Assembly (NCBI GenBank): GCA_016936355.1
Contig: JAFGYB010000044.1
Span: 1 to 54,954 of the forward strand
Length of the DNA stretch: 54,954 bases
Reading direction: 5' to 3'
Source: Bacteroidales bacterium
GTDB taxonomy: Bacteria > Bacteroidota > Bacteroidia > Bacteroidales > F082
Positions 8,066-16,394 of this stretch are shown here, piece after piece; positions within the stretch are counted from its first letter, which is position 1; the number at the start of each line of letters is the position of its first letter. Below the pieces are notes generated by a model. That model was not told the origin of the DNA. It did no database searches and saw only the letters and a list, made by a program, of their open reading frames with translations. The position numbers and the translations under genes were made by a program.

Positions 8066-10009
8066 ATGAAATTGAATCCAAAGAAAAACCTCGAAGAAAG
8101 CCGCAAAAAAGCAGGTTATATTCCACGAAAAAAGGCCACCCAGAAAGATTACGACCGCATCGGTTTCATGTCGGGACTGGAAGTCCACCAGCAGTTGCTG
8201 ACCAAAGAAAAACTGTTTTGCCACTGTCCGGCAGGAATTTTCAACAAGAGTGAGGATTACGATGCGCAACTGGTACGCCACATGCGCCCTACCTTGAGCG
8301 AATTGGGCGAATACGACGGCACCGCGCTCATGGAATTCCGAACACGAAAGGAAATTATTTACCGGATCAAAAACCGCACAGCCTGTACCTACGAAGTGGA
8401 TGATACGCCCCCTTTCCCCATGAACCGGGAAGCCCTGGAGATCGCCCTGGAAATTTCGCTGTTGTCCAAGCTCAACGTGGTGGGCGAAGTGCACATCACG
8501 CGGAAACAGTACCTCGACGGCAGCATTCCCACCGGTTTTCAGCGGACGGCTATCCTGGGCGTGGAAGGTGAACTGGAGCTGCCTCACAAAAAAATCAGAC
8601 TGATTCAGTTGAGCATTGAAGAAGATTCGTGTCGCGAAATTTCCGACATAGGGCACACACGCATATACAAAACCGACCGGCTGGGCATGCCGCTCATCGA
8701 AACGGTCACCTACCCCGACTGTGCGAACCCCGACGAACTGCGCGAAACCTGTGATTACATCCGTTTTCTGAACCGGAGTACCGGGAAAGTAAGAACCGGA
8801 ATGGGGGCCGGACGCCAGGATGTGAATGTGAGCTGCCGCGGCGGTTCACGCGTGGAAATCAAAGGTGTGGCGCACACCAAATGGATTCCCGAACTGTCGC
8901 ACAACGAAGCCTTCCGACAATGGTCGCTGCTGTTGCTGAAAGACGAGCTTTTAAAAAGAATAAACCATGTATCTGATTGGAAGATCACACACCAGCCCAT
9001 TAAAAAATCCATTCTGAAAGACGTTGATTTGCCCGAGCATGCCGAAGTACTGGTGGCCGTGAATTTACCCGGTTTTCAGGGTGCCCTTTCCTGGTTTACC
9101 CAGCCCGGCAAAATGTTTGCGGACGAAATTACCGACCGGCTGAAGGTCATCGCCTGCATCGAGAAACCAAACATGCTTCACTCTGAGGAACTGGAACCGG
9201 TGGTTTCAGAAAAACAGTGGGCAGAAATCAGAAACAAACTGAGTTCTGGTGAAAACGATGCACAGATCATCATTACCGGGACTGAAGACGACATACAAAC
9301 AGCACTGGAAACCATCGAAGAACGGTGTAAGATGGCGCTGGAAGGAATTCCCGAGGAAACCCGCAAATCGTTACCGGATGGCACCACTATTTTCGAACGC
9401 GTGCTGCCCGGTGCCGACCGCATGTATCCCGACACCGATTCCGCGCCAATTCCACTGGATGATGCCTATATTGAAAGCCTTTCCCACAATCTGCCCGAAG
9501 ATATGATTGAGCGCTACCGAAAGCTGAAGGCCTGGAACATTCCCGAGGACACCTATGCCTACATTTTTTCCAAAAACCATTTCCCCATCATTGAACGCAT
9601 CATCAATGAACTGGGCATCGACAGCGTTTTTGCCGGAACTTTCTTCGGACATACATTGAAATTTGCCGAAGGTCACTACAAAGTTTCCCCCGATTTTACC
9701 TACAAGATGATCTACGGGATGTTCGGTTATTTAAAGAAAAAGGAAATTCATCCGCTCATTGCCGTCAACATGCTTCCCGAATTGCTGGAACATCCCAAAA
9801 TGGATTTTGACTCCATCTTATCGGGACTGAAATTCAAAAAAATGAAGGCCGAAGCCATCGTCGATAAAGTGCCGGTTTTACTGGAGAAATTCAACCAAAG
9901 TAAAACCGGTTCCGAACCAGGGGACCGCACCAACTGGGTGATGGGACAGCTCAGAAACATGGCGCTGGGGAATATGGATCTGACCGTGTTAAGCAAGAAA
10001 ATCGGATAA
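8066..10009 (+). CDS. gatE: Glu-tRNA(Gln) amidotransferase subunit E, archaeal type
   Basis: Subunit of the GatDE amidotransferase. It phosphorylates Glu-tRNA(Gln) with ATP and replaces the phosphate with ammonia delivered by GatD. 647 aa. The GatB/GatE cradle begins with SGLEVHQQLLTKEKLFCHCP (about 36-55) and continues with RPTLSELGEYDG, VDDTPPFPMNREALEIAL, SIEEDSCRE, DRLGMPLIET, RQDVNVSCRGGSRVEIKG. The feature that separates GatE from GatB is present: an inserted AspRS-like GAD domain at about 319-450, closed by MYPDTDSAPIPL. An alpha-helical YqeY-like tail follows (about 570-640). gatD starts 11 bases later. The family is classically archaeal. The gene looks intact and resembles its neighbours in composition, so any transfer would be old. 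Confidence 0.95.
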   Translation: MKLNPKKNLEESRKKAGYIPRKKATQKDYDRIGFMSGLEVHQQLLTKEKLFCHCPAGIFNKSEDYDAQLVRHMRPTLSELGEYDGTALMEFRTRKEIIYRIKNRTACTYEVDDTPPFPMNREALEIALEISLLSKLNVVGEVHITRKQYLDGSIPTGFQRTAILGVEGELELPHKKIRLIQLSIEEDSCREISDIGHTRIYKTDRLGMPLIETVTYPDCANPDELRETCDYIRFLNRSTGKVRTGMGAGRQDVNVSCRGGSRVEIKGVAHTKWIPELSHNEAFRQWSLLLLKDELLKRINHVSDWKITHQPIKKSILKDVDLPEHAEVLVAVNLPGFQGALSWFTQPGKMFADEITDRLKVIACIEKPNMLHSEELEPVVSEKQWAEIRNKLSSGENDAQIIITGTEDDIQTALETIEERCKMALEGIPEETRKSLPDGTTIFERVLPGADRMYPDTDSAPIPLDDAYIESLSHNLPEDMIERYRKLKAWNIPEDTYAYIFSKNHFPIIERIINELGIDSVFAGTFFGHTLKFAEGHYKVSPDFTYKMIYGMFGYLKKKEIHPLIAVNMLPELLEHPKMDFDSILSGLKFKKMKAEAIVDKVPVLLEKFNQSKTGSEPGDRTNWVMGQLRNMALGNMDLTVLSKKIG

Positions 10010-10020
10010 AAAAAGAAGAA

Positions 10021-11406
10021 ATGGACAACGATATTTTTCAAGGATATAAAGGTGCTGCGCTGGAAATACTGAAGAAGTACCAGGTGCGTGTGTGGGGTCA
10101 GACCCGGGTGGAAACCACGCGTGGAACATTCACGGGAACCGTGTTGCCCCGTTCGGAAAACGACGACGACAAGCATATTGTGGTGAAGATAGCGACCGGG
10201 TACAACATTGGGATCGACGTGTTTACCATCCAAACGATGAAGGAAACCGGCTACAAAAAAGCCGTGTACAAAATTCCCGAAAAGGAATTCCCGACTACAC
10301 CCGGCTTGCCCAAGGTAAAATTATTCGGAACCGGCGGCACCATTGCCTCCCGGCTTGACTATCGCACCGGAGCGGTCATCCCGGCTTTTTCACCGGGCGA
10401 ACTGTATGGTGCCGTACCCGAACTCGCCGACATCTGCAATTTGGAAACGGAAAAGGTGTTTGCCGTTTTCAGTGAAAATATGGGACCGAAACAATACATC
10501 GCTCTGGCCAAAGCCATCGGCAAGGAAATTGAAAAGGGCGTGGACGGCATTGTGATCGGCCACGGTACCGACACGCTGCACCACACCGGAGCCGCGCTGA
10601 CGTTTATGTGCCAGAACCTGCCTGTCCCGGTGGTGCTGGTGGGTTCGCAGCGTTCATCTGACCGCCCCAGCTCCGATGCCGCCCTGAACCTGATGCATGC
10701 CATGAAAGCCGCCGGACAGTCCGATATTGCCGAGGTAATGGTTTGTATGTTCGGGCCTACTTCTGACAAATACGGCCTGCTGCACAAAGGAACCCGGGTC
10801 AGGAAAATGCACTCTTCTTATCGTTCCACGTTCCGCACCATCGGCGACACACCGCTGGCCATGATCAGCCGCGAAGAAATCACGCCCATCAAGGAAGAAT
10901 ACAACCAGCGTCGCAACGATAAAGACGTAAAAATCCTTCCCTATTTCAGCGACAAGGTCACCATGCTCTACTATTATCCCGGAATGAACGCCGACGTACT
11001 GGACGCGCTGGTTGACAAGGGATACAAAGGGGTGATCATTGTAGGCACCGGACTGGGTCATGTGAACAAGGAACTCTATCCTGCCATCGAACGGGCCCAC
11101 GCCAAAGGGGTCCACCTGTTCATGACGCTGCAAACCATCTGGGGTTACGTACAGATGTTTGTGTACGATACCGGCCGTGACATGATGGCCAAGGGCATCA
11201 TCCCGGCCGGAAATATGCTGCCCGAAGTAGCCTGGGTGAAGCTTAGCTGGATTCTGGGGCAGACCGAAGATCCGGAGGAAGTAAAACGTATGATGCTGAC
11301 GCCCGTCAACGACGAGATCACCCACCGCGAGCCCTACAACGGCTATCTGGTCTACCAGGGCGGTGTGCCCGAAGTGGAAGACTTTGTGAAGAAAGTATAC
11401 AAATAA
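10021..11406 (+). CDS. gatD: Glu-tRNA(Gln) amidotransferase subunit D (asparaginase-like)
   Basis: Glutaminase partner of GatE: it hydrolyses glutamine and channels ammonia to the GatE site. 461 aa. An N-terminal SH3-like domain (about 1-85, with GTFTGTVLPR and GYNIGID) precedes an L-asparaginase-fold domain. All expected catalytic residues are visible: Thr104 in FGTGGTIAS, Thr183 and Asp184 in HGTDT, and Lys262 in RVRKMHSS; their spacing closely follows archaeal GatD. A plain asparaginase lacks the N-terminal domain and would not be paired with gatE. It is co-transcribed with gatE (11-base gap). The start ATG is directly preceded by an A-rich stretch, usual for this genome. Confidence 0.95.
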   Translation: MDNDIFQGYKGAALEILKKYQVRVWGQTRVETTRGTFTGTVLPRSENDDDKHIVVKIATGYNIGIDVFTIQTMKETGYKKAVYKIPEKEFPTTPGLPKVKLFGTGGTIASRLDYRTGAVIPAFSPGELYGAVPELADICNLETEKVFAVFSENMGPKQYIALAKAIGKEIEKGVDGIVIGHGTDTLHHTGAALTFMCQNLPVPVVLVGSQRSSDRPSSDAALNLMHAMKAAGQSDIAEVMVCMFGPTSDKYGLLHKGTRVRKMHSSYRSTFRTIGDTPLAMISREEITPIKEEYNQRRNDKDVKILPYFSDKVTMLYYYPGMNADVLDALVDKGYKGVIIVGTGLGHVNKELYPAIERAHAKGVHLFMTLQTIWGYVQMFVYDTGRDMMAKGIIPAGNMLPEVAWVKLSWILGQTEDPEEVKRMMLTPVNDEITHREPYNGYLVYQGGVPEVEDFVKKVYK

Positions 11407-11459
11407 AAAGGGGTTACCAACAGGAAACTGATCGCAACAAAGCGCTGCTGACCGACCGG

Positions 11460-11588
11460 ATGGAAGCTGCCCGGGATCCGACTTTCGGAACCTCACGGGT
11501 CGTTTCTCTTGAACGGGTGTTCAACGACTGGTATCAAAGAAAACGGAAAGGAGTTGTTCCGTTATTCATTAGGCAAAGGAACAAATAA
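11460..11588 (+). CDS. possible small ORF or gene remnant downstream of gatD
   Basis: A 42-codon frame, basic and Arg-rich (SLERVFNDWYQRKRKGVVPL). The frame is open upstream to beyond the gatD stop, so it might be the tail of an eroded gene. I do not recognise it. The rest of 11407-11720 is an AT-rich gap leading to the next gene, with no clear hairpin. Confidence 0.2.
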   Translation: MEAARDPTFGTSRVVSLERVFNDWYQRKRKGVVPLFIRQRNK

Positions 11589-11720
11589 GAACAAAAGACC
11601 GACAGCCATACAAACCGATGATTTCTTTTTAATTTGAACCTAAAATGATTAGTTTTACACCCCTGTTTGAAACCAAAGCCGGAAATTAATTTCGAAATGT
11701 TCTATTAAAACCTCAAAAAA

Positions 11721-12200
11721 ATGAAAAAAACAATCTATATCATTACGGTCCTTTTCTTCTTTTCGGGACTGGCCAGTGCACAAAGTCTTACGGAATCGCT
11801 GGGTACCGTCAAAACGCATTTCAAGTTTTATTCCGATACTACTCCGCTCAATGTTAGCGAGCAGTTTATCATAAAAAGAGCGGGAAGTTACTCGGTCACC
11901 GCTCAGGACTTAGGAATGGCTGCCGGTTATGATTCGTATCACCTTGAATTTGCCACCCAAACAGCACTGAAAACGACAGATATTTACAAACACAACAAGG
12001 TTAGCGAATACAACGTCAGGTTTTACGATGCAAACAATAACCTGCTGGGGACTTTCATGTTTGAACCCGAGCACGCGCAAAAGATCAGCAATACCAACAA
12101 GAAAGGAAGTGAAGCTTTTTATTCGCTGGATCTGTTTAAACTACCCTTATCGATATTGGATCGGACAGTCAAAATAAATATTCTGGAGTACAGAAAATAA
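11721..12200 (+). CDS. hypothetical secreted protein
   Basis: 159 aa with a cleavable signal peptide (MKKTIYIITVLFFFSGLASA, cut before QSLTE). The mature part is small and beta-rich (HFKFYSDTTPLNVSEQFIIKR, YHLEFATQ, YNVRFYDANNNLLGTFMFEP) and lacks Cys apart from any in the signal region. No family is recognised; it may be a periplasmic or surface protein. It is monocistronic: a 37-base inverted repeat lies about 65 bases past its stop, and a convergent gene follows. Confidence 0.7.
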   Translation: MKKTIYIITVLFFFSGLASAQSLTESLGTVKTHFKFYSDTTPLNVSEQFIIKRAGSYSVTAQDLGMAAGYDSYHLEFATQTALKTTDIYKHNKVSEYNVRFYDANNNLLGTFMFEPEHAQKISNTNKKGSEAFYSLDLFKLPLSILDRTVKINILEYRK

Positions 12201-12265
12201 AGCATTGTACCTGTATCCTGTTGATCGTAGGGAGCCATGTCGATAAAGATGAGGGATAATAAGAA

Positions 12266-12302
12266 TTAACCTGCCCATTTCCCTATGGGAATGGCAGGTT
12301 AA
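12266..12302. terminator. long inverted repeat between convergent genes
   Basis: TTAACCTGCC and GGCAGGTTAA pair as outer arms, with a CCCAT/ATGGG-type inner stem. It sits between convergent genes ending at 12200 and 12327. The T-runs on either side are weak, so it is a probable rather than certain bidirectional terminator. Confidence 0.55.
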
Positions 12303-12326
12303 CATTAAAAAAGCCCAAACTTATCC

Positions 12327-12713
12327 CTAGCTCAGCTTTTTTTCGATGATGTTGGTGGCCACAAACCACAGCAACAAGGATATTAGGTAAATAAAGAAAC
12401 CGGTCAGCGTGGTGATCATGGATACTTTAACACCTCCAAATACGACTGCAGGTGAAATGTCACTGACTTGCTGGATAACGGAAAAGGCATGGTACAGTCC
12501 GATGAGTTGTCCCAGGATTCCGGAAATAAAAGCGAACAAACCAATGGAACGACCGTATCCCAGTTTGCGCAATACCTTGTTGGCCTCCATTTTGGAGGTG
12601 AAACCGACAACAAAATAATATACGATCCAGGCAACCATGGCGATGAATAGAAGGGTCAGGACTCCCATGAACAACGGGCCTCCCATGTAAAATAATTCTC
12701 CAAATGATTTCAT
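12327..12713 (-). CDS. MotA/TolQ/ExbB-like membrane protein
   Basis: 128 aa with three hydrophobic helices (about 10-37, 55-80, 95-122). The region GLFAFISGILGQLIGLYHAFSVIQQVSDISPAVV followed by GVKVSMITTLTGFFIYLI has the Gly-rich helix pair, with the polar Thr-Thr after helix 2, seen in MotA/TolQ/ExbB proton-channel subunits. It is shorter than true ExbB (about 230 aa), and no ExbD/TolR partner gene is nearby, so the energised partner is unknown. It may work alone or with distant subunits. Its ATG is directly followed upstream by a 150-base gap shared with the divergent LytTR gene. Confidence 0.7.
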   Translation of the reverse strand: MKSFGELFYMGGPLFMGVLTLLFIAMVAWIVYYFVVGFTSKMEANKVLRKLGYGRSIGLFAFISGILGQLIGLYHAFSVIQQVSDISPAVVFGGVKVSMITTLTGFFIYLISLLLWFVATNIIEKKLS

Positions 12714-12782
12714 AACAAAAAGTTTAATGATTAATACTGGGACTAAATTACAATCGTTGAAGGCTCTGAATCAAGGTCGAAT

Positions 12783-12809
12783 CCGGTTCTAAACCGGTCG
12801 TTTACCGAC
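12783..12809. promoter_or_regulatory. paired inverted repeats upstream of LytTR gene (candidate operator)
   Basis: CCGGTTCTAAACCGG (12783-12797, perfect 6-base arms) runs into GTCGTTTACCGAC (12797-12809, 4-base arms). They lie in the divergent gap 12714-12863 between the TolQ-like gene and the LytTR regulator, a suitable place for an autoregulatory site. Confidence 0.35.
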
Positions 12810-12863
12810 ACAACCTTGCAAGATTCAAAATTTTAACGAATTTCGTATTAAATATCTGAAAAA

Positions 12864-13628
12864 GTGAACAGCAAATCATCCAATCCGGTTTATCACATTT
12901 TGTACATCCTTGTTGTGATTTTGGTTTTAACCCTGGTTTTCGGTCATTCGTGGGGTAACAATACCGCTGCTTTTTATTTCATCAGCATGTTGCTGCCCAT
13001 CGTGCTTGGCACTTCCTATTTTTTCAATTATGTTCTGGTCCCCCGTTTTTACCTGAAAAAGAAATTCTTCCGGTTTGGATTGTACACCTTTTATATGATG
13101 GTAGTCTCCGTTTACCTGGAGGTCCTCGTTTTGCTTTTTGCCTTTATTTATCTGGTAAATTTCCATTTCAGCAAGATCGGACCGAATGCTTCAGACACCA
13201 TCTTACTGGCCGTGATTTTGTATTTACTGGTCTTTGTAGGATCCTTTTTTTTGATGGCCCGTCAGATCAAGGAAAAACAGGAAATGATCCGGCAGTTGAT
13301 GATCGAGAAGGAAAAAATGGAGGTTCCTTTTCTGGAAATCATGTCCAACAGGAAAAAGACCAAAATCCCTTACAACGATATTATTTTCATCGAAAGCCTG
13401 TCTGATTATATCAAGATTAACACCATTTCCGAGGAGATCATCAGCAAAGAAAAGATCAGTACTTTGGAGGAACAACTTCCCGATATGTTTTTGAGGATCC
13501 ACCGTTCCTTTATCGTCAACAAGCAAAAAATCAAAAATTTCACCTACAATGAAGTTGTAATCGGAGACACTACTTTGAATATTGGCCGCAGTTATAAAAA
13601 GTCGGTCAGAGAGTCGTTGCAGCAATAA
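12864..13628 (+). CDS. membrane-anchored LytTR DNA-binding regulator
   Basis: 254 aa. Residues 1-125 hold four transmembrane helices (around 10-28, 32-52, 66-95, 105-128). A short coiled linker (QIKEKQEMIRQLMIEKEKME) leads to a LytTR domain from about 150 to 254, with the typical FIESLSDYIKI, LEEQLPDMFLRIHRSFIVNKQKI and LNIGRSYK motifs. It therefore looks like a one-component membrane regulator that binds DNA directly; no histidine kinase or receiver domain is encoded beside it. The frame starts at GTG 12864, which keeps the first helix complete. Paired inverted repeats about 55-80 bases upstream are a candidate binding site. Confidence 0.88.
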   Translation: MNSKSSNPVYHILYILVVILVLTLVFGHSWGNNTAAFYFISMLLPIVLGTSYFFNYVLVPRFYLKKKFFRFGLYTFYMMVVSVYLEVLVLLFAFIYLVNFHFSKIGPNASDTILLAVILYLLVFVGSFFLMARQIKEKQEMIRQLMIEKEKMEVPFLEIMSNRKKTKIPYNDIIFIESLSDYIKINTISEEIISKEKISTLEEQLPDMFLRIHRSFIVNKQKIKNFTYNEVVIGDTTLNIGRSYKKSVRESLQQ

Positions 13629-13711
13629 AAACCATTCGGTAATATTTCCTAATTTTATGGTTCAATTATTTACTCTGTCTCTTTCACAGAGTAAATACAA
13701 CACCTATTTCT

Positions 13712-14071
13712 ATGTCTCCCAAAGAACTGATACAACAATGGGTTTTTCTTTTCAACAAAGCAGATGCTGAAGGAATCAGCAACCTGTATGCCGATGATGC
13801 TGTGAATCACCAGGTGGTCACCAATCCCGTTCGTGGGAAGCAAAACATAAAAAAAATGTTCGAAAATGAATTTGCTCAGGCTGAGATGACCTGCATCGTT
13901 GAGCACATTTATCAGGACGGAACATGGGGCATACTGGAATGGAAGGATCCGTTAGGATTGAGAGGCTGTGGTTTCTTCCACATCATCAAGGATAAAATTG
14001 CTTTTCAAAGAGGATACTGGGATCAGTTGTCTTTTTTACGACAACATCATCTGCCCTTGCCTGAAGAATAA
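13712..14071 (+). CDS. NTF2-like/SnoaL-like domain protein
   Basis: 119-aa cytoplasmic protein of the SnoaL-like/NTF2-like alpha+beta cone family. It starts with an N-terminal helix (LIQQWVFLFNKADAEGISNLYADDAVNHQVV), followed by the conserved GKQNIKKMFENEF segment and strands TCIVEHIYQDGTWGILEWKDP and GCGFFHIIKDKIAFQRGYWD. Members are small-molecule isomerases, cyclases or binding proteins; substrate cannot be predicted. It is followed by a serine-hydrolase lipoprotein (start 14103, 31 bases on) and a GNAT protein, probably in one transcript. Overlap with a longer alternative start of the next frame is artefactual. Confidence 0.85.
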   Translation: MSPKELIQQWVFLFNKADAEGISNLYADDAVNHQVVTNPVRGKQNIKKMFENEFAQAEMTCIVEHIYQDGTWGILEWKDPLGLRGCGFFHIIKDKIAFQRGYWDQLSFLRQHHLPLPEE

Positions 14072-14102
14072 TTCCCTTCATTTGATTGTTAATTCATATT
14101 TC

Positions 14103-15518
14103 ATGGCAATGAAAACAAAATATGCGCTCTTTCTACTGACCCTTTTCCTGATATCGGGTTGTATCAGCTCCAACACCGGAAAACAATTTTCAGGCTTCTG
14201 GGAAGGGCCGCATCCCGCAAACAAAGACAAGAAATTTTACATTCATCTGACGCTGCACCATGATACAATAGCAGCAGAAGGATTCTGGACAGACCGTCAT
14301 TTTTATACGGAACATTTCAGGGTCGACAGTGTTTCTGTTCATGATGATAGCATTCGGTTTTTCATTCCCAACTGGAATTGTTTTTATCTGGGAAAATTAT
14401 CCGGGAATCAAATGCTGAAAGGAGGATTCAGCTGTAAAAATGAAGCCTTTGATTCGGTAAATCTGCACAAAAATAACGGGGCAGAAATTTATTTGACCGA
14501 AGCCAAACCGGGCTGCCAGAAAAGTAATTATCAATATAAATACCGGGTTCCAACTGCAACTAAGGATGGTATACCAACTGGTCGGTTTCAATCAAAAAAT
14601 AATTCCCTGTTTGTTGATTCGTTGGTGCCCGAAATCATTCAAAACAAGTATGGAAGGCTCAATTCATTTCTGGTAATCAAAGACGGAAAACTCATTTGTG
14701 AGGAATATTTTTACGGCTATACTCGCGATGATCTCCATCCCATTGAGTCCAGCACCAAAAGTATCACCTCCCTATTGATCGGTATTGCCAGAGACAAGGG
14801 AATGATCGGGAATCTCCAGGAACCGTTGTACAAAATTTTCCCCCAGTTTCCTGAACTGAAAAAGGGTCAATACCAAAAAATAACCATTGAAAACCTCTTG
14901 ACCATGACTTCCGGATACGAGCCCGAATACAAACCCTACCTCGATAATGATCGGCTGGCATTTTCCCTGACCAGAAAACTGATTCAGCAACCGGGAAAGG
15001 GATTTATTTATGACGGGGGAAATCCTGAAATTCTCGGCGCCGTCCTGAAAGCCAAAACCGGAGTTTATGCCGAAGAGTGGGCCCAGAAATACCTTTTTGA
15101 TCCACTGGGAATTACTCACTACGACTGGCATTTATACCGAAATCACGGTTATCCCTGCATGGGCGGTTCACTGGCCCTGCTGCCGAGAGATATGGCAAAA
15201 ATCGGGATGATGGTGCTGAACGAAGGCGAATACAATCATCAGCAGGTTGTGTCAAAACAATGGATCAAAGAATCCACCAGCATGAAAACAACAACTAACA
15301 GCCCCGGAGACAATTATGCTTATCTGTGGTGGGACATCTATTTGCATTCCGGAAAGAAGAATTACAAAACCATCTGGGCGAACGGGCTGGGCAGTCAGTT
15401 TATTTATATCATTCCTGAACTCAAAACCGTTATAGTTACTACCGGTCATAATTATGAATTTGATTCCTGGGCCATCACCAAAGGCATCAGTAAGTATCTT
15501 TACCTTTTGGATAATTAA
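14103..15518 (+). CDS. serine hydrolase (beta-lactamase/class C family) lipoprotein
   Basis: 471 aa from ATG 14103 (a second ATG at 14109 is equally possible). The frame opens earlier, but only these starts give a signal peptide with lipobox LISGC. After an N-terminal beta-rich domain (about 25-150, FSGFWEGPHP), a penicillin-binding/class C beta-lactamase-fold domain follows: the SxxK nucleophile motif in SSTKSITSLLIG, LLTMTSGYEPEY, the YDGGNPEILG segment in the Tyr-motif position, and GGSLALLPRDMAKIG, a common late motif. It is likely a periplasmic esterase, peptidase or amidase; the substrate is unknown. The GNAT gene overlaps its stop by one base (TAATG), so the two are translationally coupled. 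Confidence 0.88.
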   Translation: MAMKTKYALFLLTLFLISGCISSNTGKQFSGFWEGPHPANKDKKFYIHLTLHHDTIAAEGFWTDRHFYTEHFRVDSVSVHDDSIRFFIPNWNCFYLGKLSGNQMLKGGFSCKNEAFDSVNLHKNNGAEIYLTEAKPGCQKSNYQYKYRVPTATKDGIPTGRFQSKNNSLFVDSLVPEIIQNKYGRLNSFLVIKDGKLICEEYFYGYTRDDLHPIESSTKSITSLLIGIARDKGMIGNLQEPLYKIFPQFPELKKGQYQKITIENLLTMTSGYEPEYKPYLDNDRLAFSLTRKLIQQPGKGFIYDGGNPEILGAVLKAKTGVYAEEWAQKYLFDPLGITHYDWHLYRNHGYPCMGGSLALLPRDMAKIGMMVLNEGEYNHQQVVSKQWIKESTSMKTTTNSPGDNYAYLWWDIYLHSGKKNYKTIWANGLGSQFIYIIPELKTVIVTTGHNYEFDSWAITKGISKYLYLLDN

Positions 15519-16393
15519 TGAAAATGAAACATACAGACATAACTGACTTAGCGTTCAGGAAACTGGATTTCGACGACGTGAAAAAACTGGTCCGGTGGGC
15601 CGAAGAGGAAGGATGGAATCCCGGACCCCACGATGCTGAAGTGTTTTGGGAAACCGATCCGGACGGTTTTTACGGATTTTATTTAAACGATCAGCTGATT
15701 GCCGGTGGAGCTGTTATTTCCTACAACGGAGCCTATGGGTTCATGGGACTTTTCATCGTAATACCGGAATTCAGGAATCGGGGCATCGGACGAACACTTT
15801 GGTATCAAAGGAGAGACCTGCTGATCAGCAGGCTTCACAATGATGCAGCCATCGGCATGGACGGCGTGGTAGACATGCAGCCTTTTTATCGGAAAGGAGG
15901 GTTTGAAATCGCTTTTAAAGATGAACGATACGAGCGACTGGGGGAAAAATTTGATCTCAGCCCTCACATTTATCCCGTTATGGAAACCGAACTGAATGAA
16001 CTGCTGGAATACGACCGTCAGTGTTTCGGCTATTCCAGGCCTCAATTTCTTATTCCCTGGATGAACCGGCCGGGTACCCTAACATTTCAATACATAGAAA
16101 ACGGTGTACTTAAGGGGTTTGCCGTTCGAAGAAAAGCCGCTCAGGGTTATAAAATAGGACCTTTGTTTGCCGACAACGAATCGGTAGCCGAAGAACTGTA
16201 CAAAGCCTGTCTGAACTCAGTTGCAGGAGCCAGGATTTACCTGGACATACCGATGATCAACCGGGGGGCAGTGGAACTGGTAAAAAAATACCGGGCACAC
16301 TACGTATTTGAATGTGCCCGGATGTATCGGGGTAATCCCGTGCAAACAAACATTCATAAAATATTCGGGATCACCTCCTTTGAATTAGGATAA
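15518..16393 (+). CDS. GNAT family N-acetyltransferase
   Basis: 291 aa. The N-terminal GNAT domain (about 8-145) has the acetyl-CoA pyrophosphate loop around FIVIPEFRNRGIGRTLW (about 84-100), the classic R/Q-x-x-G-x-G/A form. A second domain (about 150-290) resembles the C-terminal acetyltransferase-like module (Acetyltransf_18 type) found in two-domain GNATs: YDRQCFGYSRPQFL, GFAVRRKAAQGYKIGPLFAD. The acceptor is unknown. Its ATG overlaps the preceding hydrolase stop by one base, so the hydrolase and acetyltransferase are co-translated and may act in one small pathway. Confidence 0.88.
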   Translation: MKMKHTDITDLAFRKLDFDDVKKLVRWAEEEGWNPGPHDAEVFWETDPDGFYGFYLNDQLIAGGAVISYNGAYGFMGLFIVIPEFRNRGIGRTLWYQRRDLLISRLHNDAAIGMDGVVDMQPFYRKGGFEIAFKDERYERLGEKFDLSPHIYPVMETELNELLEYDRQCFGYSRPQFLIPWMNRPGTLTFQYIENGVLKGFAVRRKAAQGYKIGPLFADNESVAEELYKACLNSVAGARIYLDIPMINRGAVELVKKYRAHYVFECARMYRGNPVQTNIHKIFGITSFELG

Positions 16394-16394
16394 A

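Noticed and set aside
8066..10009. gatE as a plain GatB of GatCAB
   Set aside because: The GAD insertion (about residues 319-450) and the MYPDTDSAPIPL junction are GatE features, and the partner gene is GatD rather than GatA/GatC.
10021..11406. gatD as a stand-alone L-asparaginase
   Set aside because: It has the extra N-terminal SH3-like domain and sits 11 bases after gatE.
10654..11496. 280-codon minus-strand frame antisense to gatD
   Set aside because: Low-complexity shadow translation; gatD on the plus strand is certain.
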